Shown piece by piece: positions 11,351 to 22,128 of a stretch of DNA of 64,000 nucleotides. This DNA is from Linderina pennispora (Eukaryota > Kickxellomycota > Kickxellomycetes > Kickxellales > Kickxellaceae). Numbering within the stretch: the first letter of the stretch is position 1; each line of letters opens with the position of its first letter. The notes beneath the pieces were generated by a model. It was not told the DNA's origin. It saw only the letters and a program-made list of their open reading frames with translations, and did no database searches. The stretch is from contig NW_024468249.1 in the NCBI RefSeq assembly GCF_002104995.1, forward strand, positions 1,178,001 through 1,242,000. Direction: 5' to 3'. Position numbers and translations under genes: made by a program.

Positions 11351-11860
11351 CAAAAAGCAGTGCTGCGATCGGGTTCCTGGCGATGGTCTGGGATACCAGG
11401 AGCCCTCCTTTCATAGAAATTGCCGATGCATGCGCGGCGTTGGGCTCATGCATCCCACTGTGAAGGGCGCTGTGGTTGCTCCAACCATATTGTCGGGGAG
11501 TCACTGTGGGCTGGGTGGCTGACCCGGGGAGGATATTTCTTGCAGGTGTGCGCAGCGGCCGGGTCCACTGATTGTAGGCGGCTTGTGACTAGAGATCATG
11601 ATTTTTCTTTCGCTTTGCCAACATGACTACTTTTTTTTCTGCGGCGTGTGATCCGCCTGGGCTTGGCCACCATGATATATAGTAATGCCAACCTGGGCAC
11701 CACCACTCTGGCCAACTTGCTTTTCCATTCTCTCCACACATTTTTTCCAGATACAGCCGCACACTTTCTTAACTGCACTTTGTGTTTTATTGCGAAGAAA
11801 AAACCCTATCTTACTACACTTGAAGCCTTTCTTACTCTCCGCTCTAGAATCCATTCGACT
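11351..11860. other. Intergenic spacer with the promoter of the sugar transporter
   Basis: A 510-base gap between two plus-strand genes. It holds the IF-3 3' end and the transporter's promoter and leader. In-frame codons upstream of the chosen start show no conservation signal. Nothing else is recognisable. Confidence 0.45.
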
Positions 11861-13909
11861 ATGACACAGCCGGCGTTAGAGCGCACACCACTGGTAGCAG
11901 GCGGGCGAAGAGGGCGCGCAGACGGCAGCGATGAAGCAAAGCGGGAACTGACGTCGCGCGAGATGATCGGGATGACTGTTCTTTTGGCAGGCATCCAATT
12001 TGTGTGGACGGTGGAGCTGGGCTACGGGACACCGTACCTGCTCTCCCTGGGGCTGTCCAAGCCGCTGATGACTCTGGTGTGGATGGCCGGACCCCTTTCA
12101 GGTAAGTTGTATCGCGAACCGCGGCCCTTAAACTGGGAGTCAATTGTACAATAGTGAATGGGAGACTTTAGATATTCATTATTTGCAAAGTCTGAATGGG
12201 GCTTCAATGTTGCTGCTAGTCAGGGAGGGGAGGAGAATGCGGAAACAGCACGCATCATGCGGGAGCTGTGTTTAATGATTGTCGCTAATTGCGCTATGTA
12301 GGGCTAATAATCCAGCCGGTGGTGGGCGGACTCAGCGACAAATGCACATCGCGGCTGGGCCGTCGCAGGCCGTACATTATTGGCGGCGCCGCCTTCGTGG
12401 TCATGTCGATGGTGGCCATAGCGTATGCGCGTGAACTTGCCCAGCTGCTGGCCCAGCTGATATACGGGGCAGATCCAAGCACCGACTTTGTAAGTACTAA
12501 AAAGGAATATCTGGCGTGCATTAATTCACTACGCTAACAAACAGCGGATATTTCCTTTGGCCCTTTGGGTAGGTCACGCGCACAGCCATCGTCCTGGCAG
12601 TCATCGGCTTCTATGTGCTGGACTTTAGCATCAACACATCGCAGGCATGCGCCCGGGCATTGGCGCTGGATATTCCGCCGCTGGCACAGCAGGACCTGGC
12701 GAATGCGTACGCCGGGCGGATGCTTAATCTGGGCAGCGTCTCGGGCTACCTGATGGGATTCATGGACCTGCGTGTCCTGGTGCCTGCGCAGTCGCAGATG
12801 CAGGCGCTGTGTGTCCTGGCAATTCTGGTGTTTGTGGTGACCATCACATGGACGTGTCTTGCAGGTGCGCGAGCAGCCGCTGCAGCCCGAGGCCGTGCGC
12901 AGCGAGCCGGCGGGGCAGACGCTGGCGCATATAGTCAGGGGCGTGCGGCAGCTGCCAGCGCCGGTGCAGCGCATCTGCAATGTGCAGGTGTTTGCGTGGA
13001 TCGCGTGGTTCCCGTTCCTGTTCTTTGCCACGACCTGGGTGACCGAGATCATGGCCCGAACCGAACCGGCCGACTCGCCCGAGTTCCTTGACCGTGCGAC
13101 ACGCGCGGGGTCATTCGCGCTCTTCCTGTATTCGGTCACATCCCTGGGGTGCTCATTAGTGCTGCCGGTGTTTGTCAGTGAGGAAGGAAAGCCGTGGACC
13201 ATCGGGCTGCGTGCCATGTGGCGGCTCTCGCTTCTCGCCATGGGACTGATTCTGCTCAGCACGTATTTCGTGCCAAATGTGCTTTTGGCCACAGTGGTGA
13301 TTGTCTCGATGGCGTTCCCCTGGGCACTGGCCATGTGGGCGCCGTTTGCGCTGGTCGGCGAGTACGTGGCGATTATGGCGCAGGCGCCGGAGCCTGACAG
13401 CGAGTCCGGATGACGAGGACTTTATTGCTGTGCGTCCATTGAATCGCATCATGCGGCTCGACAATGGGTGGAGGCGCGGGTCGTCGTCGACAGCCGTGGA
13501 GACCGAGCCGTGGCATCCGCGCATCGACAGCATTGCGTCGACCATCCAGGACGACCCTGTCCAGTGCACTGCGCAGGGCGCCCGCCAAGCCAGCGCCCTG
13601 CAGAACCCAGTGCCGACGACCGGCTGGCCGCAGGCACCATACTGGGCATTCACAATATGTACGTGGTGCTGCCGCAGTTCCTGATCAATGGCATTGCGTC
13701 GCTGGTCTTTGCGTGGTTCGGCAGCGAGCCTGCTAATGGGCTGCGGTCGGCCTGAATACCTAGCCATGGCTGTGGCGGGCCGCGAGGTCGTCGGCTGGGT
13801 GTTGCGTATTGGCGGCATCAGCGCACTGGTAGCGGCCACAACCACTCTGTTCCTCTATGACCGGCAGCGTGTGCGGCAGTTTGTGCTGGATAATGTACAG
13901 CCTCACTAG
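11861..13909 (+). CDS. SLC45/SUT-type proton-coupled sugar transporter (major facilitator superfamily), frame-broken
   Basis: Members import disaccharides such as sucrose or maltose with protons (plant SUTs, fission yeast Sut1, animal SLC45). Exons: 11861-12101, 12302-12489 and 12573-13909, with GT-AG introns of 200 and 83 bases. The first membrane segments read MTVLLAGIQFVWTVELGYGT and LVWMAGPLSG, then the diagnostic loop SDKCTSRLGRRRPYIIGG. Later segments include GFYVLDFSINTSQACARAL, FAWIAWFPFLFFATTWV and GTILGIHNMYVVLPQFLING, ending in GWVLRIGGISALVAATTTLF. About 12 membrane spans are expected. The frame moves by one base near 12865, 13410 and 13752, and by two between 13560 and 13615 (probably two single extra bases). 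Topology and motifs continue across every break, so this looks like an intact gene in faulty sequence. Substrate is unknown. Confidence 0.82.
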
Positions 13910-14165
13910 ACAGATAGCTGTGATTATCAGTTCAGAAGCACTAGAAATCCTTGCTATATCTTTTTTTTGGGAGGAGAGCCGAGGCAATGTTCTGGTTTCT
14001 GGCGTGTGCAGAGCAGCTGGTGCTGGATCTGGGAATTAGATTTGGTACCATGACGGATCTATGCAGTTCCGCTAAACAGGAAGCTGTGATTATCGGTCAA
14101 CGGCAATGCAAAAACCTCTTTCTGCTTTGTTTCTTTAATAAACTCTTTTAAATACACCACTTGCG

Positions 14166-15892
14166 ATGAAGGTCAGCGAAAAGATTGCCGAGGCACAGGT
14201 CCGCTGGGACGCCGTTTTTCTCGTTCGAGTACTTCCCGCCCAAGACCGAACAGGCAAGTACAAACACGGCAGATTACTAGTATTATTATTTGCAACCGGT
14301 AACAGGGATCCGCGCTAATACCTGAATCATTTAGGGCCTGGTGAACCTGTATGACCGCATTGAGCGCATGTCGAAGCTGGGCCCGCTGTTTGTGGCTGTG
14401 ACGTGGGGAGCCGGCGGTGGCCACGGCGGAAGCGCACGCTGGAGCTGTGCGGGGCATGCCAAGGGGGTGTTCGGAATCGAGACGGTGATGCACCTGACAT
14501 GCACGAACATGGACAAGGCGAAGCTGGATTCGGCCCTGGAGTCAGCCAAGGCGGCCAATGTGCAGAACATCCTGGCATTGCGTGGCGACACGCCGCGCGG
14601 CTCCGAGTACTGGACGGCGTGCGACGGCGGCTTCAGCCATGCGGCGGACCTGGTCAGATATGTGCGGCAGAAATACGGCGACTACTTCTGCATTGGCGTG
14701 GCCGGCTACCCCGAGGGCCACATTGAGAATCCCGACAAGGACCGGGACTTTGAGTTCCTGGTGGAGAAGGTGCAGGCGGGGGCCGATTTCATCGTGTCGC
14801 AGCTGGTGTATGACCCCGAGACGTTCATCAAGTGGGAGCAGAAATGCCGCAGCGCCGGCATTGCGGTGCCAATTCTGCCGGGGGTTCTAGCCAGTGCAGT
14901 CGTATCCAGTCGTTCCGGCGGCTGCTGCACCTGACCAAGGTCAGTGTGCCGGAGCCGCTGGGAACCAGCCTCGAGGAGGTGCGCGCCAACGACCAGGCGG
15001 TCAAGGAGTTGGGGGTGGAGCATGCGGCGAGCACGATCCGGGCGCTGCAGAAGGCGGGGGTATGGGGCGTACATGTGACGACGCTCAACCTCGAGAGCTC
15101 GGTGCAGCGCGTGCTGGAGCGCCTGGGCTATGGGCCGCTCGCCACCCAGGCCGGCGGAGACTGCGCAGCCGCGGCTCTGGGACGACTTCCCGAACGGGCG
15201 GTGGGGCGACGCGCGCTCGCCGGCGTTTGGCAACCTGAGCACGTATGGCGAGATGCTAAAGTTTGACCCGCGCGGCGCCGCACACATCTGGGGCCGCCCC
15301 CAGTCTCTGGACGAGATCAGCCAACTGTTCGAGCGCTACGTGACGGGCCAGATCACGTCGCTGCCGTGGAACGACGAGCCGCTGCGGGCCGAGAGCGACC
15401 GGATCCGCGATGAGCTGGCCCGGATCAACCGGCTCGGGTACTGGACGCTGGCGAGCCAGCCGGCGCTGGACGGGGTTAGCAGCGCCGATGAATTGCACGG
15501 GTGGGGCCCGCGCGGCGGGTACGTGTACCAGAAGGCGTTCATCGAGTGCTTTGTGCCGGGCGACCGGTTCCCGGGGTTCTTGGCGCGGATCCAGTCGGAC
15601 GCCCCGCGTGACGTACTATGCGTCGAACATGCGTGGCGACTTTCTGACCAACGCGTACGGCGAGGCGGCCACGGCGCTGACGTGGGGGGTGTTCCCGGGC
15701 CGCGCGGTTGTGCAGCCGACGCTGATCGAGAAGATCAGCTTCTTGGCCTGGCGCGCCGAGGCCTTCCAGACGTGGCGCGAGTGGATGCAGGGCTGCGAGT
15801 TCCTCGAGAAGGTCGCCCACGAGTGCTGGCTGGTCAATGTCGTCGATAACGAGTACAAGAGCCCCGACGCCATCTGGGATCTGTTCATCTGA
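14166..15892 (+). CDS. Methylenetetrahydrofolate reductase (MTHFR), frame-broken
   Basis: MTHFR is a cytosolic flavoenzyme that reduces 5,10-methylene-THF to 5-methyl-THF for methionine synthesis (yeast Met12/Met13). Exon 1 (14166-14253) encodes MKVSEKIAEAQ and, after a break, GTPFFSFEYFPPKTEQ. The intron (14254-14334) starts with GC: CAG|GCAAGT. Exon 2 opens with GLVNLYDRIERM. The catalytic barrel shows AVTWGAGG, TLELCGACQ, ETVMHLTCTNM, NILALRGDTPRG, GVAGYPEGH, VSQLVYD and QSFRRLLHLTK. The regulatory C-domain has LWDDFPNGRWGDARSPAFG, GWGPRGGYVYQKAF, VTYYASNMRGDFLTN and AHECWLVNVVDNEYKSP. Extra single bases fall near 14202, 14413, 14432, 14470, 14890, 14910, 15150 and 15608. Removing one base at each restores family consensus, for example the adenine/folate-site stretch around TWGAGG. 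Restored length is about 560 residues. The identity is secure despite the breaks. Confidence 0.93.
14254..14334 (+). other. GC-AG intron in MTHFR
   Basis: The exon ends in CAG and is followed by GCAAGT; the acceptor is TTTAG before GGC. Conserved protein (FPPKTEQ then GLVNLYDR) continues exactly across the junction. This is the classic GC-AG type, in which the other donor positions match the consensus strongly. A base miscall of T to C is the alternative, given other errors in this gene. Confidence 0.75.
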
Positions 15893-16100
15893 TCAACCGC
15901 CAGTGTGGAGCAAGCTTTCCAGAAAAACACCAAAAAGCAAAAAAGCAAAATGCTATCGTCACACACGGGCTCACAAACTCGCTGCAGAAAGCATGCGTGG
16001 CCTGGGCGAAAAACAAAAAAAAAAAGCTTGGTCTCTTTACCGCCTCCATTCTATTTTTTTATTTTTTCAGTACTATTACAATATTTACAAGATCACACAA

Positions 16101-17117
16101 ATGAGCGACGACAATACTGAGCAGCCCGAGGCCTTGCTGCAGCCCGGTCCGGCAGCACCGCCCGACAAGGCTGCGTCGGAGCCACCAGCGCGCGACGACG
16201 ACAACTCAGCACAGAACACGCCGCTTCTGCAGACATCCAAGACGTTCCCGGGCAGCAGCGCCAGCACGCAAGAGTACAAGCTCAAGGACATCCAGTGGCA
16301 GGACCCCGAGACGCAGCGGCTGCGGGACGTCAAGATTGTGACGCAGAACGAGAACGGCCCATGTCCGCTCATCGCGCTGGCCAACGCGCTGGTGCTGCGC
16401 GGCGACCTGAGCATCGCCGGCGACCGCACCACGATCAGTGCGACGGAGCTGGTGGGGATGCTGGGCGACCAGCTCTTTGGCGATAGCGCAGCGCAGGACG
16501 AGCGCACAGCGCTGAGCAGCGATGACGTGCAGGTGATTCTGCGGCTGCTGCCGACGCTGAGCACGGGGCTGGACGTCGACTTGCAGTTCTCGCATGTGTA
16601 TGATTTCGCGGCCAGCCCGGCCACGCAGCTGTTCAAGGCGTTCAATGTGGACCTGGTGCATGGGTGGGTGGTGGATCCGGAGCGCGAGCACTCGGTGGCG
16701 GACGTTCTGATGCGCGAGTGCCGCAACAGCTATGAGGGCGCGGTTGAGTTTATTTTTGCCGCCGATGAGCTCGACGGCATCGTCGGGAAGCAGAAGGGCT
16801 CCGGCCAGGCGCTGACCGAGCGCCAGCAGGTGATGGTCCGGGGCGCGCGCGCCGTCAACCAGTGGCTCGACCGGTCGGCCACGCAGCTGACAGAGTTTGG
16901 TCTGCAGAGCCTGGGCACTCTGCTGCCTGCCCGCCATCTGGCAGTGCTGTTCCGCAACAACCATTTCTCGACGCTGTTCAAGCGCGGGTGCGGCGAGCTC
17001 TTCTTGCTCTGCACCGACGACTCGATGGCTGGCGATCAGCGCGTAGTCTGGGAGTCCCTGCGCGACGTCCACCAGACCACATCCGAGTTCCTCGACTCGC
17101 AGTTCCGCCGCATGGGC

Positions 17118-17169
<52 letters not shown>

Positions 17170-17557
17170 CAGCAGGCGCCGCATGGCAAGGAGCCGGACT
17201 TTGTCCACGAGGACATTGCCACAACCACCGATGCCAAGCAGCTGGACGAGGACTTTGCCTTTGCCCTGTCGCTGCAGGAGGAGGAGGACCGCCAGCAGGT
17301 GCAGCGCCAGGAGAAGCAGAAGCTGCAGGTGCGCCAGCAGGACAAGCTGCCGCCGGGCCTGGACGTCCGCCAGCGCGGCCATCTGTACGGCGTGCCGGTC
17401 GTCACCAAGGAGAGCGAAAAGAAGCTTGCGCAGACCATCTTCAGGACAAAATCCGACGAGAACTTCTCCCGCCACATGGCCGACACGTTCCTGCCCCACG
17501 AGGCGGCTGCAAAGAAGGCCAAGGCCTGCCGACCAGGACAAATGTTTGGTAATGTAA
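16101..17557 (+). CDS. MINDY-family K48-linkage deubiquitinase with C-terminal CaaX box
   Basis: MINDY enzymes (human MINDY1/2, yeast Miy1) trim long K48 polyubiquitin chains. After a disordered head, the catalytic domain begins with KIVTQNENGPCPLIALANAL, carrying the Gln and nucleophilic Cys. HGWVVDP follows, and then LAVLFRNNHFSTLFK with the catalytic His. A run of about 16 Gln (CAG repeat, 17119-17168) precedes a ubiquitin-binding helix, QLDEDFAFALSLQEEEDRQ, typical of UIM/MIU motifs. Two frame breaks occur, one in or after the CAG tract (about 17170) and one near 17525. After the second, the protein ends ADQDKCLVM, a CaaX prenylation signal as in the human paralogues. Without it the frame ends at 17571 with no such motif. 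Restored length is about 485 residues. Membrane anchoring by prenylation is inferred. Confidence 0.88.
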
Positions 17558-17670
17558 ACAACACCTTGTAACCACAAATACACCTGAAAAGAGCAGGGGC
17601 AGTTTTCTGTTTTTCGCCCAGCGCTCATTCGACTCTATTATTTTATTTATATTTCTTGGCCCATCTATAA

Positions 17671-18928
17671 ATGTCGCTCAATCGCTCCAACGCAACATCC
17701 ACCCGGCATGTGCGCCCGGCCGTGCGGCGACTCTACATTCCAACAACCCCGCGGGGGCAGCCGCCAGCCGCCGTGCCCCGCCTAAACATCCCAGTGTCGC
17801 GGGTTCGCGCCGCCGCCCAATCTGCCGCAATTGACCATTGACAGCAGCAGGCCCAGCGAGAGCACGCCGGCGCCGCCGCAGCTGTCCATCGACAGCAAGT
17901 CCAGCGAGAGCACGTCGGCGCTGCCGTACCCGGACGTCGCGCAGTACATAGCCAACGGGGGCGGGCAGCAGGACGTGGCCGGGGTGACGTCGCGCCTGGG
18001 CGGGCTCTCGGTGGCCGACCCGCTGGAGGACCCGGAGGAGTACGACCTGAAGGTGGCGAACATCCGGGTGCTGAAGAAGCTGGGGGAGGGCTCGGTGGGC
18101 ACGGTGCACAAGGTGGAGTATGTGCCGAAAAAGAAGATCATGGCGCGCAAGCTGATGTCGGTGTATCCCGACGAGACCAACCACAGGCAGATCATCCGGG
18201 AGCTGAAGCTCCTGAAGCAGTGCCGGTCGCCGCACATTGTGACGTTCTACGGCGCGTACTTCTCCGACGACGACGACGGCCAGTCCATCGCCATCTGCAT
18301 GGAGTACTGCGAGGGCGGCAGTCCTCGAGGCCGTCTACAAGCGCGTGCAGGCCATGAACGGCCATATTGGCGAGGGCGTCCTGGGCAAGGTCGCCGTGGC
18401 GGTGCTCAACGGCCTGGTCAATCTGTACAAGGCCAAGGTGATCCACCGCGACGTCAAGCCGTCCAACATCCTGGTGACCGGCCGCGGCGAGATCAAGCTG
18501 TGCGACTTTGGCGTCTCGGGCGAGCTGGTCGACTCCATTGCACAGACCTTCGTTGGCACCAGCTACTACATGGCCCCCGAGCGCATCAAGGGCGACAGGT
18601 ATGCCGTGCAGTCCGATGTCTGGTCCCTGGGCCTGACCATGATCGAGGTCTCGCAGCGCCAGTTCCCGTTCCCGCCCCCCGGCCACCGCCAGCTGTCGGA
18701 GATCGAGCTGCTCGAGTACATCATCCACATGCCGGTGCCCGAAATGGACGCCGCCAGGTTTTCCCAGCAGTGCTGCGACTTTGTCCGCGCCTGCCTTCAT
18801 CAAGGAGCCCGGCCTGCGGCCCACCCCGAGCCAGCTCCTCGAGCACCCCTTTATTGTCAACTCCGCCTGCAAAGAAGCTCGACTTGAAGGCTTGGATTAG
18901 GCGTGTCTGGGGTGCCCCCGCAAAGTAA
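17671..18928 (+). CDS. MAP kinase kinase (Ste7/Byr1/MEK-type), frame-broken
   Basis: A dual-specificity kinase that phosphorylates a MAP kinase. The Ser/Pro-rich head from the ATG at 17671 has a break near 17812. The kinase domain then starts with VLKKLGEGSVGTVHKVEY (P-loop) and KKKIMARK (ATP-binding Lys). It continues with ICMEYCEGGS, a break near 18320, IHRDVKPSN (catalytic loop), CDFGVSGELVDSIAQTFVGT (DFG and activation segment with Ser/Thr at the MAP2K phospho-sites) and YYMAPERIKGDRYAVQSDVW. Near 18792 and 18865 further breaks restore IKEPGLRPTPSQLLEHPFI and a tail with LDLKAWIRRVWGAPAK. Each break is one extra base. The activation segment is closest to pheromone/filamentation MAP2Ks rather than the osmostress Pbs2/Wis1 group, but the subfamily call is tentative. 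Length is about 415 residues. Confidence 0.9.
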
Positions 18929-19436
18929 TCTCCTGTAGTTTCTCATATTCCCCCTTTGTCAACGATATCTCGAAATTCCTCCCCTCTGGTCTCGTGCTGC
19001 ACCCATCATGTCCAGACCAAACCAGCCCACCCACCACACACGATCTGCCCTTCTTACTGATAACTCGGCTGTGCAAGAGTCAGAGGAGTGACGCGGGCTT
19101 TTGTGAAAGAAAAAAAGGTCCCAACCAAGATATAGATAGGCCGCTTGATTTCCCAAATTGGGGGGGGGATGTACTCAAATACATGTGCATGCATTGAGCG
19201 CTGATGTATTATTATCAGCCCTTCATGCTGGCTGCTGCGGTACTCGCCGATATTGTACAGCCATTGCCGCTTTCGCGCTTTTCTTTGCCAATCCATGAAC
19301 ACTGCGGGAAGAAAAAAAAAGATGTTTCTTGCTTGCGTCGTGAATGGGAGGGGGAGTAGAAGAAAAAAGGGGTGCGTGAAAGGGAAAGGAAAGGGGGAGA
19401 AAAGTATGTGAATAAGACATAATAAAACCCAAGATC
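18929..19436. other. Intergenic, shared 3' region of convergent MAP2K and cyclin genes
   Basis: The two genes point at each other, so this 508-base gap should hold both terminators. Purine-rich runs occur near 19305-19400. I see no coding signal. Confidence 0.45.
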
Positions 19437-20354
19437 CTATTCGAAAGATACTTCTCCAGCAGCAGGCACGCGCTGCTGGGAGACGTGATGGTGATGCATG
19501 ACCTGCTGCTGGTGCTGGAGGATGATCCGCTGCTGCTGCTGCTGCTGAGCCTGTTTGGCACGCAAAAAGTTCAGGAGCTGCTCCTGGACCTGCATCGCAC
19601 GAGGATCGCTGCCACCCATCATGGGCATCGACACCGCGCTGTGCATGCCAGCCGGAGTTGAGGCAACCGACAGAGGAACGTTCATTGCCGAGCGCAGATC
19701 GCCAGTCACCGGCGTGTTGGGCGACGCCGACATCGAGTACTGGATCATCATCTTCTGCACCTTGGCACGCTGCTGCTCGGGAGACGGCGTGGCCGACGGA
19801 GCAGCAAACGTGAAATCAGCAGTGGTCGGAGACATCTGAGTCTGCTGCTGAGACTGAGACTGAGTCTGAGTCTGAGACTGAGTCTGCTGCTGCTGCTGGG
19901 ACTGAAGGCGCGGGCCAGCGGCATCGCCTGCCGATGCGGGCTCGCAGACCATCAGCCGGCCGTTGCGCATGCCGGAGCGCGCAAGGAGCCGGTGGAACTT
20001 GTCGTACGTGCGCTGGTCAACGTACAGGCGGTAGTCGATCATGCTGAGGAACGCGCGCTCCATGTCGCTGATCTGCGCCAGGGGAAGCTTGGTGATCTTG
20101 TTCCAGGCCCGGTTCGAGTACGTGCGGTCGTACATAAACTTGGAAGCACTGACAAGTGCCGCCACAAACATGCGCCGCCCGCACTTGGTGACGTCGGGCT
20201 TCTTGGGCTTGGGCGTGCTGCCGGCCTCCTTGGGCGAGGCGGCAGGCGAGGCCATGGTGTTGTTGCAAGAGACTGCCATCAGCGGTGTGTCCTTGCTCAT
20301 GAACTCGCGGAACGACATAGGCAGGGCCTTTGTGTTTCCCTGCCAGAGCCCGAG

Positions 20355-20388
<34 letters not shown>

Positions 20389-22128
20389 CTTCTCGGGCGT
20401 GGCCTGGGCCGGGCTAATAATGCCGTTGTCCAGCAGTTGCTTGTCCATGGTGACAAACGGGGCCTGGGCAATGGCCTGCTGCGTGGAGTTGGGCGTGATG
20501 GGGCTGGACGAGGGCGGAGAGAGGATAGAGTTGGCGTTGTGTGCAGACGACGACTTGGTGACGATAACGTTATTGGTGCTGGCGCGGCTCAGGGACATGG
20601 GGCTGCTAGGCGAGAGCGGGGGTGTGTTCTGGGTCGCCTCCAGGATGGACTGGAACGACATCTGGCTCTGCTTCTCGATCTGCTCAATCTGCTGCTTCCG
20701 CTGTTCCTCCTCGGCCTCCTCCTTCTGGCGCGCTGCGCGCTGCCTTGCCTGGATAATCGACTTGGCGCGCAGCAGGTAAAACATGCACAGCTCCAGCGCA
20801 TCGACGCCCAGACGCGACTGCCGGTGCGTCTCGGCCACAAAGCAGCGCAGCGAGCACAGCTGCGTCCGCTGCGATACAGGAGTGGTTGGGCCAGATGCTC
20901 TCGATGATCACGCATGCAATATCTACTTGGAGCACATGTGGGGTCAGTGTACATGAGAACAAAATCAAGGAAGAGTGGTGTGACCCAGAGATGGGTGTGA
21001 GAACAGCACCCTCTGCGCCAGCAACAACACCGCTGGCCGATAAGATGGCCATGCGGAACTATTATCTGGCCACTTCTTCATACATCACCACCGCCGCCGC
21101 CATCATGATCACCATCAGGCTTTCAGTCAGGGAAGGCAGCAGCGGGATACAGGACAGGGCGCTACAGACGACAAGCCCGCCGCACCCAAGGGAAATCAAC
21201 CAACCTCCAGCCATGCGTGCAAACATGCACAACAAATGCCGGCTGACGCAGAGTGCAGAAAATCCGCGTCACGTGGCCCGTTGCCAGTGGAAATTCAGCC
21301 ACCACTATTTCAATACACAAGGCAGAAAAAGAAAGGCCAACAACGGGCAGCGGGTGAACGAGGGCCACATACTGGCCCCCTGCCAGAAAAATAGAGCACA
21401 AAAAATCAGGCTGAAGAAGGCCTAATGTTTCAGGTGTGGAGGGGAGAGAAGAAAAGAAAAGAAAAACAAGTCCAAAGGCAAGACTTACCGTAGAGCTTGT
21501 CCAGTTCCAGGGCTTCGCGAACAAGGCCCTGGGCGCTGTCAGACTTGGGCGACTCTGCCTTCTCGGGTGCCGAAAAGGTGCGAACAAAACTCCTCCGCGG
21601 GTCGGCCTCGGTAGTCTGCTTCTGCAGCTGCAGCTGGAGCAGGTTGAGGTACTGCTTCGTGTCGGCGCTACGCGTGCGGGTGAGCGCGCTGGGCACCGAC
21701 AGCTTCTTCGCTGCGGCCAGCGGGGCTGTGGCGGCGGTAGCAGCAACCGCGGCGGCGGCTGGATTCAGCAAATCGTTGATGCGAACGCCGCCGTGGTGAA
21801 AGGTTGAATCGTTATCGTCTCGAGTCCGCTTGCTGGACCGGTCAAGGGAGTCGCTGCCATCTGCTGGGCCTGCGCTCCGCTTCGCGCCAGCCGAGTGAAT
21901 AGTCGAGTGTGAGGCAATACGATCAAAAACAAGTGGCCTCTCGTTGGTAGAGGCCTCGGTATGTAAGTGAGCCGTCGGCTGCTGGTGTTGTTGCTGCTGG
22001 TACCACCCGTCTACATGCAACACCAGGTTGCTGCTGAGCGCACCCTGAACACGGGAGCTCATCGCGGCGTCCTGGTCGTGTAGACGGGCGCTCGGTTCAA
22101 TATGACTGTTAGACGAGTAAGAAACCAT
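19437..22128 (-). CDS. Pcl/Pho80-family cyclin with long Gln-rich regions
   Basis: These cyclins partner Pho85-type CDKs in phosphate, glycogen and cell-cycle control. Exon 1 (21489-22128) encodes a disordered 213-residue head. A 566-base intron (20923-21488) splits the codon after KLY. Exon 2 starts DIACVIIESIWPNHS and, past a break near 20890, gives LCSLRCFVAETHRQSRL and LELCMFYLLRAKSII. A second break near 20355, beside a CAG tract, leads to KALPMSFREFM and the cyclin core: CGRRMFVAALVSASKFMYDR, YSNRAWNKITKLPLAQI and MERAFLSMIDYRLYV. RTYSNRAWNKI is the hallmark of this cyclin group. An insert of some 150 residues, rich in Gln, Ser and Pro, separates the first helices from the core, and a Gln/His-rich tail follows. 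Both breaks are single extra bases. The acceptor could also be three bases upstream. Confidence 0.85.

Noticed and set aside
12573-13909. Additional short introns to explain frame changes in the transporter and MTHFR
   Set aside because: The changes happen between adjacent conserved residues with no GT...AG pair of workable length, so introns cannot account for them.
14166-15892. MTHFR as a pseudogene
   Set aside because: Eight shifts but essentially every catalytic and structural motif is preserved, with no substitution decay or internal stops once single bases are skipped.
16862-17557. Long alternative-frame ORF over the MINDY gene rich in Arg and Ala
   Set aside because: It is a GC-rich shadow frame; only its last ten codons are real, as the corrected MINDY C-terminus.
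20923-21488. Plus-strand open frame of about 180 codons around 20886-21425
   Set aside because: It lies over the cyclin intron and exon edge on the opposite strand and has no family character.
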